NCBI GenBank assembly: GCA_016858145.1 | Contig: JAEHOE010000093.1 | Location: forward strand, 310,001-374,000 | Direction of reading: 5' to 3' | From: Edaphochlamys debaryana | Taxonomy: Eukaryota; Chlorophyta; Chlorophyceae; Chlamydomonadales | DNA length: 64,000 nucleotides | Shown here: piece after piece, positions 47,201 to 57,910 of the stretch | How the letters are laid out: each line of letters starts with the position of its first letter | Numbering within the stretch: the first letter of the stretch is position 1 | The notes under the pieces: generated by a model | Seen by the model: only the letters and a program-made list of their open reading frames with translations | Database searches by the model: none | Told to the model about the DNA's origin: nothing | Position numbers and translations under genes: made by a program

Positions 47201-50200
47201 CTCACATGACCCTCCCTCTCCCTCCCTTCCCCTCCCGTCCCCCACCTGCGAAGGTGGAGGCCACGGTCTCAAAGGTGGCCTTCTGGGTGGTTGGTACGGC
47301 AATCGGCGGCACGCTGGGCTACATCTGCATGATCCACACGGATCTGGCAACCAACCCGTACGGCCTCATGGCCATCATCTGCACCTTCACCTTCCTGGTG
47401 CGCCGGGATGTACGGCAGGGATCTCCCTGCACTGGCCCCTCCCTGCGGTGCCATGCCTGCGCGTCCTTCAGCCACACACCCTTCAGGGTCAGCCCCGCTT
47501 CAGCCTGGGTCCCGCTGTACTCGTTACTAACATGGGATCACCACACCCTTATACCCTGCTATTTTCCCTCCCGCGTCATCTTGACCCCCGCCCTGCCATC
47601 TCCCGCCCAGGTTGGCTGCCTGTCCGGGCACCAGCTACGCACCGCCATCGTGCTGACGCTCATGACCTTCTCAGCCGTCATCCTGTGCCAGTACAGGGGA
47701 TGCTGCGGAGCCACCGGCACGGTGGGGCGGGGCTGGGCGGAAAGGCGAGGAGAGGACCGGTAGCCGGCCGGAGTGCGCTTGGCCGACGGGACTTGGCAAA
47801 AGACAAGGGCGCGTCACTGCCTGGCCCCAAGCCCCACCACCGCTCCCACCCCCCTGGCCCCCCCTCGCCGCCAGGTGGAGTACTACGCCGCCCGTGTGTT
47901 GGCGGTGATCGCTGGCGGCTCCGTGCCCGTGCTCGTGACGAACCTGGTGCTGCCGTGGTGCGTGCGTGGGCGAGGGGGCAGCGGGGGGAGGTGTGCTTGA
48001 GCCGGGGAGGCACTTGCAGCACTGCGCCGTACCACTATCCCCGCCCATGACGTGCCGCTGTACCCCGCCCTAAAACCTGCTGTACACCCAGGTACACGTC
48101 GGACTGGGCGCTACAGGTGATGGCGGGCGCCTTCAAGGCGGGCATGGGCCTCGCCAGGCGCCACTACAGCTCCTTCTACAGCGACGGACTCAGGTGAGGG
48201 CCCGGAAGTTACACCCCCGCGCTACAGCCCCCTCATTCTGGTTTGCTGTGTGCGCCTCTTCCCCCTGCCTGGCTGCCCATGCTCCTGCCCACATCCCCTC
48301 CCCCTTCCCCATCCCCCCCTCCAGGGCCCACGCCGCCGCCCACGGCGCTGCCGCCACCGCAGAGCTGTGCGCCCGCTTCGGCGCCCCCGCCGCGCCCACC
48401 GACGGCATCCCCGTCCCGCCCTCGCCCTCGGGCCCCTACTCCGCCTCCGCGCGCTCTCCGCCACCCCTCTCCACCCCCCCACCCTCCGACACCCCCGACC
48501 CCAAGGGCACACCCCACGACCCCTCCCACCCCCCTCCGCCCCCCTCCTCCTCCGACGCTGACGCGGTGGCGGTGCTGGCGGTGGCGGGGGGCGACCCGGA
48601 CGATGCGGGGGTGGACGTGGGCGCAGGCCGCACGCCGCAGGAGCTGAGGGCCAGCGGCGTGCCCTCGCTGCCCGGGCCCCCGCCGCCCCCGCTGCTGGCG
48701 GCGGTCACGGGGCCGCTGGCGGGGGTGCAGGCGTCGCTGGCAAAGGACGCCGTGGCGTGGTGGGTCGAGGGCGAGGGTGGAGAGGGGGCTGGGCGGGTTT
48801 GTGATGTTGGGTGGTGACTGCTTTGCATGTCAGCGTCGTACATGTCGCAAATGTGTGACGTGCTCGTGCTGTGTCCTGTCGTATGATGCTCTTGTGGAAG
48901 TGACGTGTTTGGCGTGGTGGGTGGGTGACCACGGGCGGTAGGGTGCGCGAGTGGGGAGGTAGGTGGCGAACCAAGCTGCAACTCACGCCCGCCCGCCCGC
49001 TCGCATTCTCTCTCACAGGAGCCGAGGGCTGCTGGCAACACCGGCGGTGGGTGCCTGTCAGGGCCGGTGTGGGCGGGGCAAGGACAATTGCCCCTAAGCA
49101 GGCCTCCCCGTCGTACACGGGACTCATGCTGTGACTCATGCCCTTGCTCTCATAGCTCTGTCGCATTCGTCCGACAACTAAACCATAGTGCCCTCAGGCA
49201 ACCTCTGTGTGGGCCCCGCCCTCCCCCCCCCCAGGTGGTCCACTCCGTGCTCCGCTCGTCCCACGTGCTGGCTGACCGACTGGCGGCGCTGGGGCTGGTC
49301 ACGGCCGCTCCGGGGGCGGTGCGGGGCGCCTTCTCGGGATGGGCGTTCGAACACGTGGTGCTGCCCATGCGGGCGGACATGATGGTGGGTGCGGGGGGGG
49401 GGCTGGACCGGCTGGGGGAGGGTCCGAGAGCGGTGGGTAGGGGGCACCTGTGTAACGCCTCGTGCTGCTTGGTCGCTAACCACCTCCCCGCCCCGGCGCC
49501 CCCCCAGGCCATCCTGGACGGTCTGGAGGCGCTGGCGGGGGCGGCCTGCACCCTGCTGCTGCAGATGGCCGGGGACACACGGGCGGGGGAGATGGAGCAG
49601 GTGCGGGGCGGGGCGGGGGGAGCGTGCAGGGGGGGGGTGTCTGGGGCACAGAGGGCCGCGGTCAGCCCCGCCCCGGTGGGGCAGTGCGCTGCCGCAGGTT
49701 GCTCCGTCGGGGCTCCCTGAGCGGCCAGCTGTGCTCGTTCGTCCTTGCCACCGCACCCCGGCCATGGTGCAGTGGCCTAGGGCCCCTGCTTTGGCCTAGG
49801 GCCCCTGCTTTGGCCTAGGGCCCCTGCTTTGGCCTAGGGCCCCTGCTTTGGCCTAGGGCCCCTGCTTTGGCCTGGGGCCCCTGCTTGTTCACCGCCCACT
49901 TCCTCGCCATGCGCTCGGCCCGCTTCCCCATGTTGCGGCTCCCCTCAGCAGTGCGTGCTCCTCAACCCCCTCCCCCCGCCGTCCAAGCAAGGTTTCCCTC
50001 GCGTCGGCGCGGTCCCGCTCAGCAACAAACACCCCCTCCCCCGCCCCTCCACCCCCCGCCCAGGTGGCGGCCCGGGAGACCCTCATGGAGGCCGTGGCGG
50101 AGCTGGCTCGCCGCAGGCTCAAGGTGGGGCCTCGAGGGGTGCAACGTCTGTTGCGCTGAGCAGTGGCCATCTGCATCGCTTTGCTAGAGAGGCACAAGAC

Positions 50201-50966
50201 CTCGAGAACCCAACCACAGAAGGCCCGGTGGGCAGTGTCGAAGCTCTGCATGCGTGTTGGCATGCAGGGCCATGTCTTCCTTCTAAAGGCCGGAGACCTC
50301 TTCCATGCCTATCCCTTCCCCCTCACCCCCCGCACCGCACCCGCCCGCCTGCCCCCCAGATCCGCACGCTGGTGCTCCAGCAGCGCCGCTCCTTCCACGC
50401 CAGGGTGGTGGGGGCGCCCGTGGAGGACCTGCCCGCGCTCACGGCCCCGGACGACGCGCTGAGGGTCTTCTCAGTAATCTTTGCCTTCATCCAGGTGGGT
50501 GCGGGGGCGCCCTGGGCGGGGGCGGAGTGTGTGGGTCCGTAAGCGGATCAGGTGTGCGTGAGCGGAAGCACCATGTGTGAAGGGCTGCTCGGTGATTAGC
50601 CGGCCGGCCTTAGCTACGGAACCGAAAGCCCGAGGAAACCGAAGCCCGACCCATGCCCCGAACCATGTGTGCGCCAAACCTTTGTCATGAGCGGTAAAGC
50701 GAACCCAAAAGTGCCATGTGTGTGTGCCTACGATGCGTCGTGTCTCATGTGCTCGGGATCTGCCCGCCAGCAAGGGCTGTCCCGGTGTGCTCCAAGGCCC
50801 CCAACTACCGACTCCAACCACCGCTTAACCACCCAACCTTCCCCCAACCCCCAACCCACCACCCCAGGTGTCCGACAAGGCCACGGTCCTGGCCCGAGTG
50901 GTGGCGGGGCACCAGCCCTGCGCCGTCAGCTGGCTGGGGAGGTCGTTCCGCACGTGGTTCAAGTGA
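41281..50966 (+). CDS. FUSC-like membrane protein with two transmembrane blocks
   Basis: 28 exons, all phase-consistent: 41281-41891, 42148-42194, 42425-42531, 42725-42795, 43036-43063, 43239-43298, 43432-43482, 43669-43814, 44130-44169, 44320-44791, 44944-45029, 45285-45387, 45560-45597, 45750-45911, 46127-46480, 46711-46737, 46946-47086, 47254-47397, 47611-47721, 47875-47957, 48092-48193, 48325-48759, 49019-49046, 49235-49384, 49508-49600, 50064-50123, 50360-50494, 50868-50966 (1327 residues). A Pro-rich cytosolic N-terminus leads to one hydrophobic block (from LSPAFQCAVQLALGML to ALVVLPTLAA), an acidic/Pro middle domain, then a second block beginning KYWAALTTVLLLIIGLG, with WVVGTAIGGTLGYI and ITLVLPW-like ends. 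This paired-bundle layout fits FUSC/ALMT-type (PF13515-like) exporters and anion channels. Substrate unknown. The N-terminus repeats KTSAAGLLDRETPVWR / KTSAAGILDRETPILR. Confidence 0.88.
49774..49887. repeat. 19-bp minisatellite, six copies
   Basis: Six head-to-tail copies of ggcctagggcccctgcttt, the first five nearly identical and the last with one change, wholly inside the FUSC-like gene intron 49601-50063. Each unit holds the palindromic CCTAGG. Confidence 0.95.
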
Positions 50967-51992
50967 GGGACGCGGCCGCGCATGGGCCCTCAGACAGCAC
51001 TGCCGATGGGAGGTTAGTGGGGATGCGTCGTTGAGGAAAGGGGCTCGTGATTGGGGCTCGTCACATCCGGGTACTGCCTGGGTTTCGTACAAGTCTCTAG
51101 AAGAGGGTGAGCACACTATTTCGGACGGCACCGTTCGCAGGCGGGGGCTCTGACGGGTACTGCAACTAGGCGTTATTGGGATGGTCTTCGTGAATAGGGA
51201 GCCCTTGCGGGTGTAGAAGAAAACAACGAAGCGAAGCGCTTGGTTGTGGCGTAGGGCGTGTTCCGCTGACTACGCAAACCTGCGGGGGGGGGCCGGGCAC
51301 TGACGATGGGCCAGCAATACTTTCGTGGGTCTCGTGGCTCGGCGCTCGGCGCTCGGATGGACGCAAGTGAGCTGGACTCGTCTTCGCACGGAGCGTTGCT
51401 GTCGTTGATTGTGGGTGTGGCGTAGTCTGGGAGGGCTGCCCAGAGCGGCCCAGAACGAGGGGAGGAGGGGCGGGAACCGCCCGAGATCGGAAGGCTCTTC
51501 GTGTGCCCGAAGACCTAGTACTCGCTCTATATGTTCGCGTGTGCTCTGGAAGTGATTGTTTGGCGGCGGAGCCTTTCGGGTAACATGCAAGACGGGGAAC
51601 CGGCCCCCCAAGTCCGGCCCTCTCCTTCCTCGCTGGACGCTGCATGTCCACAACGAATCACGATACGTTGTAGCGAGGTGAGTGGCTTGCCGGCCCGCGA
51701 CGTTCACGGGGCATGGAAGAAGAATGGGCGCCCGCGAGAACACCGTTCTACATGCACAGTGCTGTCCACTGTTGCTATACTTCTAGTAGCAGACACTATC
51801 CTGGGTCGAGGTGAGAACTCCGCGATGGAAGTCCTCTAGCGCCTGTTCGTCTCCTCATCTGCCGTCTCCTTCATACCTTTCGCAGCCGCTGATGTCGCCA
51901 CATAACACACACAGAATCCGCTCTTAGTACTTGCGTTCATTACATCCATCGTGTTGCAGTCAGGCGCTTTGTGCTGCAAGCTGGAGCCAAGC
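50967..51992. other. Intergenic region between FUSC-like and Msp1 genes
   Basis: 3' UTR of the FUSC-like gene (no TGTAA found), the second dispersed-repeat fragment at 51213, and the upstream region of the Msp1 gene. A 161-codon antisense open frame (51651-51166) overlaps the repeat and is not supported as a gene. Confidence 0.5.
51213..51240. repeat. Dispersed repeat fragment, copy 2
   Basis: gtagaagaaaacaacgaagc followed by gaagcgc matches 40036-40066 with a few changes. Confidence 0.5.
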
Positions 51993-54900
51993 ATGGCGCA
52001 GGACAAGTCGCCCCGACCGCGAGCGCGGGCACCAGGCCGTGCGGGAATGCTCCTCGGGGTAAGCTAACGACTTTTGTGGCCCTGCATCACTCATCGCCTC
52101 AAGCGCTCGGTGCCTTGGGTTCGGCTGGGAGCCATGCCGCATGCGCCTCGCGACTGCTGGTGTCCCCAACCGCAGGGTATGGCCGCATACTCGCTGGCCG
52201 CGTGGGGCGTCAAGAAGCTCATCAAGTGGCTGGAGCAGGTGAGCCAAGAGCCTGTAGTCCCTGTGGGCCCACCCACGCCGCCAATCCATCTCCGCATGCC
52301 CACCCACCTCCGTCCACCTCAAACCTCTCTTGCCTTCCTCCCCGGCCCCCGCCCCAATCAGTCCGTCGATGGCGACAACGGCGCCGTTGTCAAGCACGAC
52401 CGACTGATGTTCCTCAAGCTCAACGAGTACGAGAAGGTCCTCGCGCAGCAGGTATGTCGGGGCACGAATGGCCGTGCTGTGAGCCCGTGGAGTGCTCGTC
52501 CCTGGCACCTCCTGGCAGCTCCGGGGTGCGACCCCGCCCCCCAACCCCACTGCCTCTCCCACGATCACAGCGGCCCTTCTTCCAATGCCCTCCTCGCGCC
52601 CTGCGACCAATGCTTGCCGCCTGCTACGTCTTCTTTAGCCACTGCCTGTTGCCCGTCGAAGGTGGTCAACCCGGAGGACATCGAGGTGGACGAGAAGTGC
52701 ATGCTCGGCCTCAAGGACATCATGGACGACCTGGTACGGCAAGAGATCAGCCGTACTATGTACTGTGTACTGAGCGTGTACAATACTACGACAGTGTCAT
52801 CGCTGAGGTACCCCCGTCCAAGCCTCTCCGAGATTGTGACCCCGCCCCTCCTGCCCCTACTTCCCTCCCCTCCCTCCCTTCTCCCCCGCAGAAGCAGGAG
52901 GTCATGCTGCCCCTGGAGCAGCCCCAGCTCTTCAACACCACCCTGCTCAAGCACCCCAAGGGCGTCCTGCTGTAAGTACGGCGCCGTACGGCACTCTTGC
53001 TGGCAGTCGGCCTGACCCCTCCCCCATGCGGGCCGCGTGTGGCCCGGCTCGATTACAGTATCCCGCACCCTACCCTCACCTGGACTTGGAGCGTCCTGCG
53101 CCCTATTCCCGAGCCCCATACTTGTCCCTTTCCCCATGCCCCCGTGCCCCCAGGTACGGCCCGCCCGGCACCGGCAAGACCATGTTGGCCAAGGCAAGCC
53201 TCGGGCGCCTCACGGGGTTAGGGAGCGTATCATCGTCACCCTGCCCCTGTCCACCGCATGTGCACCCTCTGGCCCAAGCCTCCAACCCTTGCCCCCGCTA
53301 CCCCCCCTCCGCTTTACAACCACCCCAGGCCCTGGCCAAGAGCTCCAACTGCGTCTTCCTCAACCTCACCGCCTCCTCCCTGCTGTCCAAGTGGCTGGGC
53401 GACGCCAACAAGCACGTCAAGGCCGTGTTCTCGCTGGCCGCAAAGCTGCAGCCCTGCATCGTGTTCATAGGTGGGGGCAGCATGCAAGTACGGCACCTGT
53501 ACGGCACCTGTACGGCGAACACTGCGCACGGTTCTCGTGGAGTCCGCGCGCCCGCTCCGCTGACTGCGTGCCCTGCTCCTTGGCCCCCCCCCCCCAACCC
53601 CGCCCCCCAGACGAGGTGGATGCCCTGCTGGCCCGGCGGGGCGCCTCCGCCAGCGAGCACGAGGCCATGCTGCAGGTGGGGGGTCGGGGGGCAGAGGGGG
53701 CTGGGAGGGCGTGTGTGTGTTTTGGGCGTGCGGCTGGGCCGCCAGCGAGCACGATGCAATGCCGCAGGGCTCCATGGGGGCTTGGCGGGGTTCTGCTTCG
53801 TTTCAACGAGCGCTCGAGTTCGGGTTTTGCCGTCCAGGAACAGGAAACGACCCGGGGCCTTGGTGGAAACCTGGTTCGACGGGACTGTCATTCTGGTCAA
53901 TCCACACCGACACGTCACCTCACTTAATCCCCCCCTCCTCAGGTCAAGACCGAGTTCATGCAGCTGTGGGACGGAATGGAGAGCTCCTGCGGGCGCCGCG
54001 TGGTGGTCATGGGCGCCACCAACCGCCCCGCGGAGCTCGACGATGCGGTGCTGAGGCGCTTCACGCACAAACACGAGGTGCGGGGGGGGAGGCGGGGGCA
54101 AGGGAGGCTCGGCCTCATCAGTCATGGTCTCTCGCACCTCTAGGACCCCAACTCTGGGACGTAGGTGGCGCTGGGCATGGTAAGGGAAGGGGAGGGGAAT
54201 GCGTAGCATGGCGGCGTTTGGGAGAGGCAAGCTCGCGGCCCTGCTGGATTGAGAGAGCCTAAGCACGCAGTCGTGGTCAGCTGCTTCTAGGGCTCCAACC
54301 CGGCCTTGGTCCCCTGGCTCTTCCCTCCTACCACCCCCACCCTTCTTGTCGTAACCCCCACCCTCCCCAACGTCGCCACCAACCGCAGGTGGGCCTGCCC
54401 ACTGCCCCCCAGCGCACCCACATCCTGGTGGGCTACCTGCGCAAGCACAACGAGGAGCTCAAGAGGCAGGCCCAGGCCCAGACCCAGGCCCAGGCCGGGC
54501 CCAGGCGGGCCCGGGGCGCCGGCGGCGAGGAGGGGCGCGGCGCGGCGGCGGGCGCTCTGGTGCTGCAGGGCAGCGCGGCGGTGGCTCCCCAACTGCTGGA
54601 CCCCAACAGCTCAGGTGAGGGCGCTGAGGGCGAGTGATGCCTGTTACCGATACACGTTTGTGCGCCACCAAGTCTTTCTTTTTGGAAGTAGGAACCTGAC
54701 GAGGAGCGAAGGTCGAGTGACGGAGCACGGTTGTGCGCCACCATGCAGCATGCCTTTATTTCTCGGACTATGTGCGGCACTGTGTCTTGGTTTCTCGAAC
54801 TGTCTTTCATCTTTGTTCTCCAACTTCCGGTGGATTGCGCCTGCGCGCTCCCCGTCCTTGACGGCTGCCAACCCCCGAAACCACTCAACTCCCCAATCGT

Positions 54901-56307
54901 ATGCACGCATTAGTCCTCAAGATGCTGGCTGCGAGCACCGAGGGCTGGAGCGGCAGCGACCTCATGGAGCTGTGCTCGCTGGTGCGGGGGGGATGGGCGT
55001 AGAGGGGGAGGGGGAGGGGAGAGAGGCCTGGGGGAAGGGGTTGAGGGTGTAGCGGGATAAGCAGGGGCCTGGGCTGTGCTTGCTGGTGCATGAGGAGGGG
55101 ATAGGGGAAGGGGTGGGCTCGGTTGGGGCCTTGGGGGTGGATTGGTTGCAGTGCGGCCAGGGGCCTGGGCTGGGGGGTGGAGGGTGGGACAGGGCGAGCC
55201 CTGTCAACAGTGCTCGGCTCCCTGCCCGTGTGTCCCCTGCAGGCAGCCCAGAGGGCCCTGGCCGACTCCATGGCAGACCCTGCCAGGTGGGTCGTACTGT
55301 CGTACAGAACATCTCCAGTGGGAACAGCAGAAAGCTGGGCCCAATCCCCCACACCTACTTTAGCATTCGCCCAACGTCACCCTGTGGTATTCACCGCTGC
55401 AGGGCCAAGGGAGGGCCGGTGACTCTGCGGCCCATCACCTGCGATGACGTCACCACCTCGCTACGCCGCCTCATCCCCCAGGTGACTCGGAGCAAAAGAG
55501 GTCCGGGAGCCGTTGGCTGGCCCTTCCACGTGCACCCGCCGGCCCTCCCCACCCCACGTTGGTGTCTTCAAGCCCCACTACCCCACCTCACCCCGGCCCA
55601 CCCACCAACAGTCCCATCCCTCCCCACATCCCCTCCACCCCTGCCTCCCACCCATGCACCACACAGCTCCAAGCCACAGGTTCGGCCGTGGCCACGGCAC
55701 TTGCGGCCCTGGGAGACATCCTCAGCGCCGCGCCCGCCGCCGCCGCCGCCACCGCCGCCGCTGGTACCGCCGCCACCGCGGCCGGCGGCGCCGCCGACAC
55801 GGCGGCGGAGAGCAGGCGCGTCTCGGGCTGGCGCAAACCCGCCAAGAAATCGCCGGCGGCGGCGGCGGCGGCGACGGCGGTGACTAATGTGCCGGGGACG
55901 CCGGTGCACGTGCCCGGTGCCACGGCGGCGCAGCTGCAGGGCAGCGACGGCGATAGCGCTGACGGCAGTGACGGCGGCAGTGGCAGCGGTGCGGCCTCGC
56001 CGCCGTCTGCGGGCGTCGGGGCCCGCCCGGGCCCGGTGGTGACGGTGCCATCCGGCTCGACGCCCTTCTACGTGCCCCCTGCCTGCCTGCTCCAGGTCCG
56101 TAGCTGAGCTGTACGGCTTCCAATCAGTACGGCTGTACGGTACTGCCGTCAGTGCCGTGTCAGCTCCGCACAGTGCGGGACCGGAGCTCCCTTCGCCTTC
56201 GCTTTCCGGTCTCAAACCTCCTGCCCAACCCTCCTGCCCGCCCCTCGTGCCCGGCCCTTCCGCCTCTGCAGATGATCTCCAACCAATCCGTTCAGCTGGA
56301 CCGCTGA
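51993..56307 (+). CDS. MSP1: Msp1/ATAD1-family AAA-ATPase
   Basis: 15 exons: 51993-52058, 52176-52238, 52362-52451, 52662-52733, 52892-52971, 53154-53193, 53329-53470, 53611-53675, 53943-54077, 54389-54614, 54914-54981, 55243-55286, 55403-55481, 55667-56095, 56272-56307 (544 residues). A membrane-anchoring N-terminus ([15 protein letters not shown]), Walker A GPPGTGKT (126-133), pore loop [32 protein letters not shown] (Walker B Asp185-Glu186), [15 protein letters not shown], sensor MGATNRP and Arg pair in AVLRRF all match Msp1/ATAD1. The family extracts mislocalised tail-anchored proteins from the mitochondrial outer membrane and peroxisomes. Unusual: the pore loop has Leu where Tyr or Phe is usual, a Gln/Ala/Gly insert of about 55 residues precedes the C-terminal lid, and a Ser/Ala-rich tail follows. 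Intron 6 has a GC donor, directly after Walker A. Confidence 0.92.
53739..53767 (+). repeat. Partial copy of the preceding exon end inside an Msp1 intron
   Basis: 26 of 29 bases match the last 29 bases of exon 8 (53647-53675). The copy begins ccgccagcgagcacga and ends gcag, inside intron 53676-53942. Confidence 0.85.
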
Positions 56308-57910
56308 AAGGGCTGGAGCGCAACGGAGGACCACTGCGGCCGGAGGGGGGAGGGAGCGCACGGCCCCCACACAGCAAGACGACGGCCAATAGCTATTAGG
56401 CTAGAGGCCCAGGGACGTCACATCCCTCAGATGAGGAGCAGAGCAATCGAGGCTAAGGACCTTGTGACCGGAGGGCCAGCAGTGCGGTCAAGGCCGGGGA
56501 GTGAGAGGCTAGTCGAGCCTAGAGATCCGGCGGGCTGCAAGTCAAGAGGAGCAAGGCAAGGGAGACCTGGGGGAGTGGTCGCAGGGTGACAGCCACAGCC
56601 TCCTAATGGACGGCCAGCGAGCGAGGCAGCACTGGATCCGAGGAGGCCGGGCCCGCCTTCCGGGCTGAGGCGCGCAGGGTGGGAGGACGTGAGCAGGTGC
56701 AGGGGAGCTCGAGCAGTACAGGGGCCGCGTCAGTCCGCGGGAAGGGCTCAGCAGGGCGTGGCAGGGTATCAGCAGGTATGGACCAAAGGCGGAGGTATGT
56801 TGAGGGCCAGGGGAGGTGCAGGAGGGAGCTCAGGAGTCTCCCTCACCTTGTCGGGCCGCAAGCTGAGATTGTGTGGGCACGCGGGAGGTTTGCTGGGCGT
56901 GGCGGAAGCGTTTGGAGACATGGGGGGGGGGGCCCTGGTGCCGAGTGCTGTCAGGAGGAGCGGTGGTGCCGGAATGCACCCCTCTTACAGCGGCTGTAAC
57001 GCTGCCGAGGTCACGAGATTCGGGCCCGGCAAGTTGGCATCAACAGCCCGGGCCCACCCAAGGACCCAATCAGGTGCCCTCGCCCTTGCCCCCTCGGGGA
57101 TCCATTAGCTTCACACCACAAGCACCAGAGTGCCGTACACGGTACAGAGCCAATCAAGCATGCACAGCACACGTGCAAGCCAAAGCCTCAATCACCAACA
57201 TTGCGCCGCACCGGGCGCACATCAGACCGCACCAGGTCACAAAACAACCCCAGCAGAAATGAAGCGCATAGCCATCGGCCTAGCTCCTGCCTCGCCCCTC
57301 CCTCAGTACCTGTGCACCGCATGCCAGACCCCTGCAGCGCCACCGCCAAAGCACCTGCTGCACCAAAAACCCGACTGTGGCGAGAGCAGCGACTTGCAGT
57401 CTCAAAGCCAGCCAGTCACATGAAAGTATACGATTGAGTTCGCTCCGGTGATGTATTGGGTTTTGGGGCGGCCTCCTTCCTCGATAGCCCATAGCCCACG
57501 TGCTACCCCGGGGGCACGCCCGGGACGGCCAGCCTCCCCGCGCCGTCCGGCAGCCGCCAGCCAGCAGCGACATACCACTCACCCGCCTGTCCCCCTCATC
57601 CTAGGGAGGGTGGTGCAAGGGGGGGGGAGCCTTGTCGCGCCCGGCGGCACTTCGCTTCGACCACACGCTGGCTACCCCTCGGGCCCGGGGCAGGCAGCGG
57701 TGTGCCCTCCAAGAGGGAGCTCGCGCCGATGACAGAGAAACGCGGTAGATCGGTACACGTATCGGGTCAAGGCTGCTAGCTGCTGGTACTCCGACTCCAG
57801 TCCACATCCCTCAGCCCGCTGGCCTCACCCCGCCTGGAAGTGCTTCGTCGGGCTGTGGCCCCGGGCACTCACTTGCACTGCACGCCTGCTTCCGGCCCCG
57901 TCTGTGCGCG
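56308..57910. other. Convergent intergenic region with shared poly(A) palindrome
   Basis: 3' UTRs of the Msp1 gene (+) and MAP3K gene (-) meet here. The only TGTAA found for either strand is the palindrome at 56985-56999. No other gene is supported. Confidence 0.6.
56985..56999. terminator. Palindromic poly(A) signal for two convergent genes
   Basis: TTACAGCGGCTGTAA carries TGTAA on the + strand (56995-56999) and on the - strand (56989-56985). It would give 3' UTRs of about 0.7 kb (Msp1) and 0.9 kb (MAP3K) that overlap by only a few tens of bases. Confidence 0.6.

Noticed and set aside
51166..51651. 161-codon - strand frame
   Set aside because: Overlaps the dispersed repeat and has no recognisable domain.
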